From Bryobacterales bacterium (GTDB lineage: Bacteria; Acidobacteriota; Terriglobia; Bryobacterales; Bryobacteraceae), in contig JADZBH010000065.1 in assembly GCA_020852175.1 (NCBI GenBank), positions 1 to 36,917 of the forward strand: 36,917 nucleotides of DNA, read 5' to 3'. Of this stretch, positions 7,264 to 15,571 are shown in pieces. Within the stretch, counting starts at the first letter, position 1. Each line of letters begins with the position of its first letter. The notes under the pieces were generated by a model. That model saw only the letters and a program-made list of their open reading frames with translations. It did no database searches and was not told the DNA's origin. The translations under genes were made by a program, and so were the position numbers.

Positions 7264-9020
7264 ACCGGTTCTTCCACCTGATTCCGGGGAGAGCCGGCGG
7301 GTTCGATTTCGGTCAGCCGGCGCAGCGCAAGCGCCAGCCGCGGCAGGTCCAACCGGCTTTCGTACACGGCATAGAGGGGCTTCCAGGAGGTTGCGTATTT
7401 TGCCTTGAACCGGCGCAGGCTGTCGGCGTGGAACAGAAAGGGCATGCGCCTGATCGCCCAGTACACGGCCTTCTCGTCGTGGTTGGCGACGGTCCCGTCG
7501 TCGCAGCCGGAAAGCGGCGCCATGCCCAGGCTGAACCTGTGGATACCGCGTGATTTCAGATCGAGGAACACTTTGGCGAACAGGTAGTCCATCAGACCGT
7601 TCACATGCTCCGGCGTGCGCCGCATCAGGTCCACGGTGGCCAGGGACGGGTCATAGGAGGGCACCAGGTTGAGAAAAGCGGCCGCCTTGTCCGAAGAGTC
7701 GAAGACGACATACACCGGAGTGGCTTGTACATACCAGCGTTCGAACCGGCCCAGCGTGAACTGGCGCTCGCGATGACCGGGGATTTCTAGCCAGTGATCG
7801 GAGATTCGCTTGAGGTCCAGGAGCAACGAATCGGAGAGCGGCGCGTCGACGCGTTCCACATGGTAGCCCAAACGGTCGAGCCGGTTCACGGTGTTCCGGA
7901 ACTCCTTCATCGCGCTTCCGGCAAGGGAGAACCGGTCCACATCCACGATGGCGTCATCGCCGACTTTCAGGCGATGGAATCCCAGCGCTTCATACACGGC
8001 CAGATGATCGCCGCTTACCTGATGAAAACCGACGCGCCAGCCGCGGCGCTGGCAGAATTCACGAAACTCGGCCACCGTCGAGCTCAACTCGCTCTCCGGA
8101 CCGACCGGATCGCCCAGAACCAGCGCGTAGTGTCCGGCGACGCGGTAGCCAAGGAAGGACTGGCGGTTCGCCGGAAAGAAATAGCTCTTGTCGGGCCAGT
8201 GTTTGAAAAAATCCAGACCTGTGCGTCCATGGCGTTTCGCGATGGCCACTGCGAGTTCAGCTTCCTTCCGGCTGGAGTGGAACCGGTAGACCACCGGGCG
8301 GAACAGGACGAAGCCGCTATACAGAAAGGCCGCTCCGGACATCCAGAGCAGGGAATCCAGGAACCAGGTGGCGTACGGAGTATGTGGCACCAGGTTGCTG
8401 TCCCCAATGAACAGCATCAAGCGGACCGTGCGGGCGATGGCATCCAGCCAATGAAAGTTGTGATGAAATTCAGCGGGTTCCAACAGCCAGAATCCGGCTG
8501 CGCCATACAGCCCCGCGACGCCGAATGCGAACGCTGCGCGCGACGCGGCGGTCCAACCATTCGGAGGCTCCGAGCCGACGGCGAAGATTCTCCTGGAGAA
8601 CCACAGCACGGCACACATCAGGAAGGAACTCAAGGCTTCATCAAGGTTCCTGCCAATCGGGGAGGTGAGCGGCAGCAGATGAAAGATCACCGACGCTCCA
8701 GCGAGGAACTGGGCGATCTGCCAGGCCCGGCGCTTCAATGTCCACAGGTGCAGGGCGACCAGAATCAGCGCGAAGGCTGATACCAGTGTGAGCGTCCGCG
8801 AAACACCGGCGAAATCGAGAGGAAACAGAACCAACAGCCACACCGGCAACTCCGCGGGCGTGGGCCCGCCCATGAGCGAAAAGAGATTAACCGCGCCGCT
8901 GCCGGCCACCAGCAGCGCGACCGCCGGGCCCCACCAGGCCAAGCGTGCGGCTTGGCGGCTTTTGCTTCTGGTTCTCGCACTCCGGATCTCTCCGGCCGGC
9001 TGGTTTGGATCGGAACGCAT
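7260..9020 (-). CDS. mprF: MprF-type aminoacyl-phosphatidylglycerol synthase
   Basis: The predicted product has 586 residues. ATG 9020 has GGAGG 5 bases upstream. The N-terminal half holds about six hydrophobic segments (for example LAWWGPAVALLVAGSGAV, LVSAFALILVALHLW, ALSSFLMCAVLWF, AAFAFGVAGLYGAAGFWLL). The C-terminal 300 residues are a DUF2156/MprF-like GNAT-fold synthase domain, with conserved pieces such as SFLGYRV, LGDPVG, and MDYLFAKVFLDLKSRG. The family transfers lysine or alanine from aminoacyl-tRNA to phosphatidylglycerol, lowering envelope negative charge and resistance to cationic peptides and acid. It is shorter than the roughly 840-residue staphylococcal MprF, so much of the flippase portion may be missing. 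The amino acid used cannot be told from sequence. The coupled AcvB-type hydrolase is strong contextual support. Confidence 0.8.
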   Translation of the reverse strand: MRSDPNQPAGEIRSARTRSKSRQAARLAWWGPAVALLVAGSGAVNLFSLMGGPTPAELPVWLLVLFPLDFAGVSRTLTLVSAFALILVALHLWTLKRRAWQIAQFLAGASVIFHLLPLTSPIGRNLDEALSSFLMCAVLWFSRRIFAVGSEPPNGWTAASRAAFAFGVAGLYGAAGFWLLEPAEFHHNFHWLDAIARTVRLMLFIGDSNLVPHTPYATWFLDSLLWMSGAAFLYSGFVLFRPVVYRFHSSRKEAELAVAIAKRHGRTGLDFFKHWPDKSYFFPANRQSFLGYRVAGHYALVLGDPVGPESELSSTVAEFREFCQRRGWRVGFHQVSGDHLAVYEALGFHRLKVGDDAIVDVDRFSLAGSAMKEFRNTVNRLDRLGYHVERVDAPLSDSLLLDLKRISDHWLEIPGHRERQFTLGRFERWYVQATPVYVVFDSSDKAAAFLNLVPSYDPSLATVDLMRRTPEHVNGLMDYLFAKVFLDLKSRGIHRFSLGMAPLSGCDDGTVANHDEKAVYWAIRRMPFLFHADSLRRFKAKYATSWKPLYAVYESRLDLPRLALALRRLTEIEPAGSPRNQVEEPV

Positions 9021-9141
9021 GGGAACCTCCGGCGAACTGGAACCGTTCTTGCTCTTCCATTCCAGAATCCGCCGAAAGCGGGAAGAAGCCTATCGCCTGA
9101 CAAAGGGAGAATCCTTACGCCCCGCAAGCGAGGGAAAGAGC

Positions 9142-9170
9142 CGGCGGGAACCATTGCCGGCGTCCCGCCG
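9142..9170 (-). terminator. probable terminator hairpin of the TonB receptor gene
   Basis: CGGCGGGA (9142-9149) and TCCCGCCG (9163-9170) form a perfect 8-bp stem with a 13-base loop, only 6 bases beyond the receptor stop. On the minus strand the stem is followed by GCTCTTTCCC, a pyrimidine-rich but not pure T tract. A GCCGGC palindrome within it offers an alternative pairing. A reasonable intrinsic terminator that separates the receptor from mprF. Confidence 0.45.
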
Positions 9171-9176
9171 CGGCGA

Positions 9177-12100
9177 TCAGAATTCAAAGCGAAGCGCGAA
9201 CTGCATTTGACGCGGAACCGAGACGGTAGCGCGGACCGTGCCGAAGTCGGGGCTCTCGATATTCGAGTTTGGCGTGCCGAGCGTGGGCGTGTTGGTGAGG
9301 TTGAACGTCTCCCAGCGCACCTGGATCCGGCGGGATTCGCCGATGGGAAAGGACTTCTTCAGGCCGAGATCGATGTTGAAAAGGCCGTCTTCGTTGAGGA
9401 TGGCGCGTCCGGCGTTGCCAAGATACCAGACGCCCTGGGGCGTGACCGGCAGGGCGAAGGCGGAGGTGTCGAACCAGCGGTCGGGTGTGCGCTCGGAAAG
9501 GCGCGGGTCGCGGATGCGGTCGGGCCACCAGTTGCCAATCCCGGTGGCGCCGAGGCGGTTGACGGCGTTGGCGACGGTGACGGTGAAGTAGTTGCCTGTT
9601 TGCATGGAGAGCAGGTTCGAGAGCTCCCAGCCTCCGAGTACGGCGTTGAGGATGCCGCCGCGGTTCATCCAGCGTTTGCCCTTGCCGATGGGGAGATCGT
9701 AAGCCGTGGAAGCAATGAAACGGTGGCGGACGTCGAAGTTTGAGTTGCCGCGGCTGGAGGCGATGTTGCGGAAGTCCATCAGGCCGCCGCCCCCGGCGCC
9801 AAACTGCTCCGGTATGTTGTCGATGGAGTGGCTCCAGGTGTATGCGGCGGAGAAGTAGAGGCCGGAGACGAAACGGCGTTCGAGTTGAAGGTCCACGCCG
9901 TGGTAGTTGGACTGGCCGAAGGGCGAATAGAAGCTGATGTTGTTCCAGGTGGGGATTCTGCGGCGCTGGCGCTCCGTGGCCGGAGGGCCGATGTCGGAGC
10001 CGTTCCAGTTATAGCTGCTGAGGAGAAAATTGGAACTGGAGCCAACGTAGGCGACGGTAAGGGCGAGGTTGGGAGCAAGTTCGCGCTGAATGGCGGCGTT
10101 CCACTGGTAGACGGTGGGGGCTTTGTAGCCGGAATCCCAGACGTTCCAGTTCAGGTTTTGCGGGGGCGTGCTGGTGGAGCCAAGGAAGCCGGAGGGATAC
10201 CCTTCGCTGAGAAAGATGGCCGGGCGCGTGGGTGTGGACTGGGCCGTGACCGAGCGGTTATAAGGCCAGTTGTTGATGCCGCGGCCATCGGCGCCAAGAG
10301 ATCCCTGGCCTCCATAGAACATGCCGCCGGAGAGGCGCAGAATGGTCTTCTGCGTGGCCTGGTAGGCGATGCCTATGCGCGGAGCCCAGTTGTTGGTGTC
10401 GGTGTTGACCTGGCCGCGGCAGGACCAGGAGGAGCAGGCGTTGGCGTAGACGATGTCGCCAAAGGCGGCGCCGGCGCCGAGTTCGAGCCGGTTCATGTTG
10501 TTGTACTTTTCCATCCACGGCGTGGTGAGTTCGTAGCGGAGGCCGAGGTTCAGCGTGAGGCGCGGCGTGAGCTTCCAATCGTCAAGCGCATAAAACATGT
10601 AGTTCTGGAAGCGCATGGCGCCCTGGATGAAGGACGTGAGGGCCGCGGAGTTGGGCCAGCCGAGCAGGAAGTCGCCAAAACTGATGCGTGTGAAGTTGCC
10701 GTTGAAGTTGATGTTGCCGTGGCCGGAGGCGCCGCCAAAAACGTCGGAGCGGTTCCAACGCACGTCGGCGCCGAATTTGAAGTTGTGATTCCCCCGGTTC
10801 CAGGAGAGGTTGTTCAGGTACTGGTGGACCTGGTGAATCTTGAAATTGGGCATGGAGCCGGATTCACCCAGGCCGGTGAAGTTGAGGCCGCCGGAGAGGC
10901 CGAAGGTGGGGAGTCCCAGGAGGCGGTCGCTGGCGGGGATGCCGTGGATGCCGTACTGGGCGTTGATCTCGCTCGCCTGGATCCTGGAAAGTTCGCGTTT
11001 GTCCACCTTCTGGCGGATAAACCCATAGCGGAACTCGTTGATGAGCGTGGGCCGGAGGATCTTGGTGTAGGAGAAGGCGGCCGAGCGGGCGTCGTTGTCG
11101 TCAAAGGCCCGGTCGTTGTTCTGGCCGCCGCGGGCCGGGGATTCGAACACGGAGTCGCGTAGGTTATCCAAGCGGTTCAGGCTGAAGCGCCCGAAGATCT
11201 TATCGTTCTCGGTAAGGTTGTGATCCACTCGGAAGTCGTACTGGTCGCGCGTGGTGTTCCAGGGCGGATTGCGGACAAAGTTCTGCCGGGTGCCAAAGCC
11301 GCCGAAGTTGGGTTGAGGCCAGAGTTCGGTCATCTTGGCCGCGGTCGAGTCGATGCGGGACCGGGGAATGGCGTTGCCGGGGAAGTTGGCGTTGGCAAGT
11401 GGGTCACGCACGAGCACGAGAGCGGGGTCGAAGACGCCGCCGCGCTGGGCGGCGGTGGGGACAATGGCGGTGTCTGTCTGGGAACGGCGCTCGCGGCGGC
11501 CTTCATAGGAGGCGAAGAAGAAGGTGCGGTCGCGGATGATGGGACCGCCGAAGGTGGCGCCGAACTGATTCTGCTTTAGAACCTCGGGGTCGGCGCGGCC
11601 GTCGCCGGTGCGGTCCACGTAGGTGAACACGTCGCGGGCGTCGGTGGCATCGTTGCGAAGGTAGTTGTAGGCCGTACCGCGGAAGGCGTTAGTGCCGGAC
11701 TTGATGGAAACGATCATGACGGCGCCGGAGTTGCGGCCGAACTCGGCGGAGAAATTCGAGGTTTGCACCTTGAATTCGGCGACGGCGTCCAGGGAGGGCG
11801 ACACCACCTGCATCTTGCGGTCCTGCATGCCCATGATGTTGTTGTTGTTGTCGATGCCGTCGATGATGAAGGAGTTCTGTGTCATGGGCTGGCCGTGGGC
11901 GTTGAAGCCGGACTCGCGGTCGCGGGAGCGTGTCGAGGGGATGACGCCGGAGGTGAGCCAGGCCAACTGCTGGAAGTTGCGGCCGTTCAAGGGTAGCTCG
12001 CGCATCTCCTTTTGACCGACGACGAGGTCGAGCGAACTGGTTTCGGCGCGCAGAAGCGGGGCTTCGGCGGAGACCGAGACGCTTTCGGCGATCTGGCCCA

Positions 12101-12437
12101 CGGTGAGTTCCACGTCGGCGCGGACGCGGTCCTGGGCCGAGACGCGGAGGCCGGTGACCACCGCGCGTTTGAACCCGTCGTGCTCCACGGCCACCTGATA
12201 CTGGCCGATGCGTAGTGGGCCGATGGTATAGGTGCCGGAGGCGGAGGTCTCGACGGCGCGAACCTCGTTGGTCTCGATATTGGTGGCCGTGACGCGGGCG
12301 CTGGGGATGGCGGCTCCGGAGGAGTCGAGCACAAGGCCCGTGATGACGCCCATGTCCTGCTGGGCCAGCAGCGGCATCGCGCCGAGGATGATGGCGATGG
12401 ACCCGAGAGTGAAACGAGACAACGGTCGGATGAACAT
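9177..12437 (-). CDS. Oar-like TonB-dependent receptor
   Basis: The predicted product has 1086 residues. GGGAGG lies 7 bases before ATG 12437. It starts with a signal peptide (about 1-26, ending PLLAQQ). Residues 29-120 are a carboxypeptidase-regulatory-like (CnaB-type) beta-sandwich (GLVLDSSGAAIPSARVTATN). A plug-like region follows with LPLNGRNFQQL at 148-158, and then a long beta-barrel rich in aromatic strands ending in RFEF, the usual aromatic C-terminus of outer-membrane proteins. This is the large Oar-like class abundant in Acidobacteriota, presumed to import bulky substrates with TonB energy. No SusD-like partner is present, and the substrate is unknown. The gene is flanked by a terminator hairpin on its 3' side and a 461-bp gap on its 5' side, so it is probably monocistronic. 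Confidence 0.9.
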   Translation of the reverse strand: MFIRPLSRFTLGSIAIILGAMPLLAQQDMGVITGLVLDSSGAAIPSARVTATNIETNEVRAVETSASGTYTIGPLRIGQYQVAVEHDGFKRAVVTGLRVSAQDRVRADVELTVGQIAESVSVSAEAPLLRAETSSLDLVVGQKEMRELPLNGRNFQQLAWLTSGVIPSTRSRDRESGFNAHGQPMTQNSFIIDGIDNNNNIMGMQDRKMQVVSPSLDAVAEFKVQTSNFSAEFGRNSGAVMIVSIKSGTNAFRGTAYNYLRNDATDARDVFTYVDRTGDGRADPEVLKQNQFGATFGGPIIRDRTFFFASYEGRRERRSQTDTAIVPTAAQRGGVFDPALVLVRDPLANANFPGNAIPRSRIDSTAAKMTELWPQPNFGGFGTRQNFVRNPPWNTTRDQYDFRVDHNLTENDKIFGRFSLNRLDNLRDSVFESPARGGQNNDRAFDDNDARSAAFSYTKILRPTLINEFRYGFIRQKVDKRELSRIQASEINAQYGIHGIPASDRLLGLPTFGLSGGLNFTGLGESGSMPNFKIHQVHQYLNNLSWNRGNHNFKFGADVRWNRSDVFGGASGHGNINFNGNFTRISFGDFLLGWPNSAALTSFIQGAMRFQNYMFYALDDWKLTPRLTLNLGLRYELTTPWMEKYNNMNRLELGAGAAFGDIVYANACSSWSCRGQVNTDTNNWAPRIGIAYQATQKTILRLSGGMFYGGQGSLGADGRGINNWPYNRSVTAQSTPTRPAIFLSEGYPSGFLGSTSTPPQNLNWNVWDSGYKAPTVYQWNAAIQRELAPNLALTVAYVGSSSNFLLSSYNWNGSDIGPPATERQRRRIPTWNNISFYSPFGQSNYHGVDLQLERRFVSGLYFSAAYTWSHSIDNIPEQFGAGGGGLMDFRNIASSRGNSNFDVRHRFIASTAYDLPIGKGKRWMNRGGILNAVLGGWELSNLLSMQTGNYFTVTVANAVNRLGATGIGNWWPDRIRDPRLSERTPDRWFDTSAFALPVTPQGVWYLGNAGRAILNEDGLFNIDLGLKKSFPIGESRRIQVRWETFNLTNTPTLGTPNSNIESPDFGTVRATVSVPRQMQFALRFEF

Positions 12438-12898
12438 TTACTAGCCTCCCTGTGCGTGACGCAATTTATATCACAGGATTGCCGGTCACCGGGCTTGTGA
12501 CCGTCTCGGCGCCAATCTTCGACTACCCGGACCGGCGCGTTTCCGCCCGGTTCCATGCGCAATTTCCAAATGCTCGCGACTCCTTGCGCGATGAGGCGTC
12601 TCACGCTTTCAGAGGAACCGATCAGCGCCGGCACGCGTGAAATCGTGCTCGTCGAGGTGAATCTGGGTGAAGGCGCCCCAGTGTGGGGCGATGGCGGCTA
12701 CGGAGGCGCCTGCCGGCGCATCCGCCACTATGTGCAGCCGCGGCGCGTGCACATGGTCCAGCCGGATCTGGACACCGTGGGCTTGACGGGCGGACACCGT
12801 CTCCCCTATCGGTGCGCTCGGAACGGAGTCCGGCCGATTCCGCACAACCGGGGAACGCAGCTTCGCACGGCCGGCACTGTCCGGCGCGGATACCCGAA
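12438..12898. other. 461-bp gap with promoter-like site and coding-like minus-strand remnants
   Basis: The first 40 bases next to the receptor start hold a TATAAA (minus strand, 12465-12470) that may be its -10 box. The rest has no ORF with an RBS. Two minus-strand frames look weakly protein-like and have GC-rich third positions: one from about 12850 to the stop at 12609-12611 (containing LHIVADAPAGASVAAIAPHW), the other running from 12634 towards the receptor (containing ESVRRLIAQGVASIWKLRME). They could be a frameshifted remnant of one gene. No family is recognised. Confidence 0.35.
12465..12470 (-). promoter_or_regulatory. candidate -10 box of the TonB receptor gene
   Basis: TATAAA on the minus strand lies 27 bases upstream of the receptor ATG in an AT-rich patch (GATATAAATTG) inside GC-rich DNA. 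No convincing -35 hexamer is found 16-18 bases upstream. GTGA (12456-12459) and TCAC (12471-12474) flank it as inverted half-sites that might be an operator. Confidence 0.3.
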
Positions 12899-13387
12899 TT
12901 AGAACGGGATATCGTCGTCGGTAATGCCCGGGTCGAAGTCCTGTTCGGCCTGCCGTTGCGGAGGCGCCTGGCGCTGGCCGCCGCCCGCGCCGCGAGGCAT
13001 GGACACAGGACGCCCGCCTTCGCGCCCGCCCTCGAATTCGCCGCCGCCTTCGCCGCGTCCGCCCAGCAGCAACACATCGTCGGCCATCACTTCGGTGACG
13101 TACCGTTTGTTGCCGTCCTTGTCGTCGTAGGAACGGGTCTTTAGCTTGCCCTCGACGTACACCTGCTTGCCCTTGGTCAGGTAGTTCGCCAGGTTCTCGG
13201 CCCGCCACAGCACCACGTTGTGCCAGTCCGTCTCTTCCTTCCACTCGCCCGTCTGCTGGTCCTTCCAGCGGCGGTTGGTGGCCACGGTGAAGTTCGTGAC
13301 AGCGGCGCCCGAGGGCGTGAAACGGGTCTCGGCGTCCTTGCCGAGGTGTCCCAGCAGGATGACCTTATTAACAGAGCGGGAAGCCAT
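12899..13387 (-). CDS. ssb: single-stranded DNA-binding protein
   Basis: The predicted product has 162 residues. Residues about 1-108 are the SSB OB-fold, with VNKVILLGHLGKDAE at the start, TNFTVATNRRW, ETDWHNVV and a VEGKLKTRSYDD strand. A glycine-rich linker follows (about 110-150), and the protein ends in DDDIPF, the acidic tip that recruits replication and repair partners. Length and layout are standard for bacterial SSB, which binds single-stranded DNA as a tetramer. The start has only a weak RBS (CAGGTAAG). It is the second gene of a possible two-gene unit with the YkgJ-type gene, 38 bases upstream. Confidence 0.96.
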   Translation of the reverse strand: MASRSVNKVILLGHLGKDAETRFTPSGAAVTNFTVATNRRWKDQQTGEWKEETDWHNVVLWRAENLANYLTKGKQVYVEGKLKTRSYDDKDGNKRYVTEVMADDVLLLGGRGEGGGEFEGGREGGRPVSMPRGAGGGQRQAPPQRQAEQDFDPGITDDDIPF

Positions 13388-13425
13388 AGCTTACCTGTGC
13401 AGGCTAGCACAATTGGTTCTCCAAC

Positions 13426-14082
13426 TCATGCGCCGCTTGTGGCTTCCGTGGTCTGCACCCACCCGCTGAAGTCTTCCAGAATCGCGCGCGCCACGGTCAA
13501 CGGCCGGTCCTCCCGCGGAAGTTCCCGCCGGTCCCAATCCCGTTGAAGCTGTTTCTGCTCCCCATGGAGCGCCGTTTGAATCTGGATCAACCGTCCGTCC
13601 TCGATTTCCTCGCCTGCCTGGAAGTTCAGTTCACAGGCATACACGCGCCCCGGACGATCAGGGTTCCAAAGCGGCATTCCATACTTCCGGCAGATGAACG
13701 GGCGCCACTGGTAAACCGTGCAGACGCCATCCTCCAACGCCGGGCAGGCCAGCCGCGTTCCCTCCGGAGGCAGTCCGCCCCAGGCCTCCTGCTCCCCCTT
13801 TTCCGACACCAGGCGCGCCCGCGCCCCGGCATACTCCTGGGCCCTTGCACGTAGTTGATTTTGTGTGGGTTCCGGCAACGTCCGGACACCTGCCGAGAGC
13901 ACGGCCGCCTCGATTTCACTGATCTGGAACAGTTGATGGCAACACTGCGTGCAGCCCGGCCCGCAGTGAATGCGCTCACCGTGCAAAGCCCGGTTGCGGG
14001 CAAATTCCTTTTCGATCCCGTTACAGATTTTCTGGAAGCTGCCGATCATGTTTTCGTGCCGGGCTGAGCCGTAAAAAATCAC
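13426..14082 (-). CDS. YkgJ-type cysteine-cluster protein
   Basis: The predicted product has up to 218 residues. The start is uncertain: GTG 14082 or ATG 14049, neither with a good RBS. Cysteines cluster as in the YkgJ (CxxCxxCC) family: HCGPGCTQCC (Cys40, 44, 47, 48) and, further on, CPALEDGVC and ICRKYG. The set is presumed to bind zinc or an iron-sulphur cluster; biochemical function is not well established for the family. There is no signal peptide. The Q/R-rich C-terminal 60 residues have no recognisable domain. It shares the minus strand with ssb and faces away from the exported gene at 14301. Confidence 0.8.
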   Translation of the reverse strand: MIFYGSARHENMIGSFQKICNGIEKEFARNRALHGERIHCGPGCTQCCHQLFQISEIEAAVLSAGVRTLPEPTQNQLRARAQEYAGARARLVSEKGEQEAWGGLPPEGTRLACPALEDGVCTVYQWRPFICRKYGMPLWNPDRPGRVYACELNFQAGEEIEDGRLIQIQTALHGEQKQLQRDWDRRELPREDRPLTVARAILEDFSGWVQTTEATSGA

Positions 14083-14159
14083 GCGAAGGGAACGGCGACG
14101 CGTTCCATCCGGCGCACGGATGTCATAGAATCATGTGCGAAGCGCCAGCCGATTTCGGT

Positions 14160-14188
14160 TTGTGCTCTTTCGATCTTGATACATAATA
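14160..14188 (+). promoter_or_regulatory. candidate sigma-70-type promoter
   Basis: TTGTGC (14160-14165) and ATAATA (14183-14188) are spaced by 17 bases in an AT-rich patch about 110 bases upstream of the gene at 14301. A start near 14195 would place a perfect inverted repeat (14198-14268) in the leader. A hexamer match only. Confidence 0.35.
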
Positions 14189-14197
14189 CTGACTATC

Positions 14198-14268
14198 CGC
14201 TTTCGCCGATGGGGCGCGGTGGGGAAACCGGGCCGGCAGGCAATCATGTGGGAGGAGTGGCGAAAGCG
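14198..14268 (+). repeat. 10-bp perfect long-range inverted repeat in the leader of the VWA-like gene
   Basis: CGCTTTCGCC (14198-14207) and GGCGAAAGCG (14259-14268) are exact inverted copies separated by 51 bases. The pair lies downstream of the candidate promoter and about 30 bases before the start codon at 14301. It could close a long stem in the leader RNA or be a paired operator. Confidence 0.45.
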
Positions 14269-14300
14269 TAAATAAATAGATAGAGATCGGAGCGGTTGGG

Positions 14301-15551
14301 ATGAAAGGTCTCGGGACTTGTGGAGCGCCTCGCGGCGCCCGCGTGATGGGACGTTTGCTGGCAGCGGGCTGGTTGAGCTTCCAGGCATTTGGGCAGGTGC
14401 TGGTTTCGCCGCCGGGCGCGCAAAATACGATCCGGCTGCATAATACGGACCTGGCGGTTTTGGAAGCAGGTGAAGCCCGGAAGGACCTTCCCTGCGTCGT
14501 GGTTCCCGAGAAGCCGTTTCTTGGGTTCGATCTCAAATTTCACTCCGGCTACGACATTTCGATTCCGCTCAGCGATCTGGCCGGAGCCGACGATCTGCTC
14601 ACCATCATCTTTCGCGTGGCTCCCGAAGGCCGCCGCGAAGCGCCCATTTATTTCACTCAAAAAGTTCGCGTGCCCGCCATCGAGGAGGATGCCAAGGGCG
14701 ACGCCCTGCTCCAGGGCGGTTTCGACGTTGGCCCCGGCAAGTACTTTGTTGACCTTCTGGTACGCGACCGGGCCGAACGCATCTGTGCTCTCTCCTGGGA
14801 CATCGAAGCCAAACTTCCCAGCAAAGATGCGCAAATGGAACTCACCATGGCCGAAGGCCTGGTCCAGTCCATGGAAAGCGCCCAGTTCCGCGAGGAGCCC
14901 ATCCCGCCGCGCGTCCCCGGACAGGATCCGCTGAAACTGAAGATCCTGGTCAATTTCGCTCCGCAAAAGGCCCTGGCTTCAGCCCTAAGGCCGGTCGATA
15001 CAGCCGCGCTGGTCAGCCTGCTGCGCACGTTGTCGCGCGACCCGCGGGTGGGCCGCTTCTCCCTGGTGGCCTTCAACCTGCAAGAACAACGCGTTCTGTT
15101 CCGCCAGGAGGCCGCCGATCGCATCGACTTTCCGGCGCTCGGCGACTCGCTGCAATCCTTGAACCTCGGCACTGTGGATCTGAAACGCCTGTCCAACAAG
15201 AATGGCGGCGCCGAGTTCCTTTCCACGTTGATGGAAAAGGAGTTCGCCAATACCGAACAGGCCGATGCCGTGGTGTTTGCCGGGCCGAAGGCCATGTTGG
15301 AAGCCAATATCCCGTCCGACCACCTGAAACGGCTGAGTGAGTTCGAGGTGCCGGTGTTTTACATGAACTACATCCTGAATCCGTACTCCAACCCGTGGCG
15401 CGATTCCATCGGCCAGGCCGTGAAGTTCCTGAAAGGAGTGGAGTTTACGATCACCCGGCCGCGCGATCTGTGGTTCGCCGTGACCGACATGGTGGCGCGC
15501 CTGGTGAAAACCCGAAACGCAAAGCAGGTGGCATCGGTCAAAATGGAATAG
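14301..15551 (+). CDS. exported VWA-like protein
   Basis: The predicted product has 416 residues. ATG 14301 has GGAG about 8 bases upstream. An in-frame ATG at 14346 would give a more compact signal peptide (MGRLLAAGWLSFQAFGQ). Residues about 35-170 form a beta-rich domain. The second half (from about 215, LKILVNFAPQKA, through SLVAFNLQEQRVLFRQ to VVFAGPKAM and VPVFYMNYILNP) has the alternating strand/helix pattern of VWA-type proteins that Acidobacteriota encode in many exported copies. No intact MIDAS (DxSxS) is visible, so metal-dependent adhesion is unlikely. Function unknown. It is followed 20 bases later by the methyltransferase-type gene. Confidence 0.55.
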   Translation: MKGLGTCGAPRGARVMGRLLAAGWLSFQAFGQVLVSPPGAQNTIRLHNTDLAVLEAGEARKDLPCVVVPEKPFLGFDLKFHSGYDISIPLSDLAGADDLLTIIFRVAPEGRREAPIYFTQKVRVPAIEEDAKGDALLQGGFDVGPGKYFVDLLVRDRAERICALSWDIEAKLPSKDAQMELTMAEGLVQSMESAQFREEPIPPRVPGQDPLKLKILVNFAPQKALASALRPVDTAALVSLLRTLSRDPRVGRFSLVAFNLQEQRVLFRQEAADRIDFPALGDSLQSLNLGTVDLKRLSNKNGGAEFLSTLMEKEFANTEQADAVVFAGPKAMLEANIPSDHLKRLSEFEVPVFYMNYILNPYSNPWRDSIGQAVKFLKGVEFTITRPRDLWFAVTDMVARLVKTRNAKQVASVKME

Positions 15552-15571
15552 AGGAAGGGTCGATCAGGGTT

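Noticed and set aside
6079..7281. Long open frame of about 400 codons on the plus strand
   Set aside because: Antisense to the coupled acvB and membrane-protein genes; composition is Arg/Gly/Gln-rich as expected from the complement of GC-rich coding DNA, with no motif or RBS.
9828..11162. Plus-strand open frame of about 444 codons opposite the TonB receptor
   Set aside because: A Val/Ala/Gly-rich shadow of the receptor gene on the other strand.
12451..12475. CRP-like TGTG ... CACA arms ahead of the TonB receptor
   Set aside because: The spacing (17 bases between TGTG and CACA) does not fit the N6 centre of the CRP consensus.
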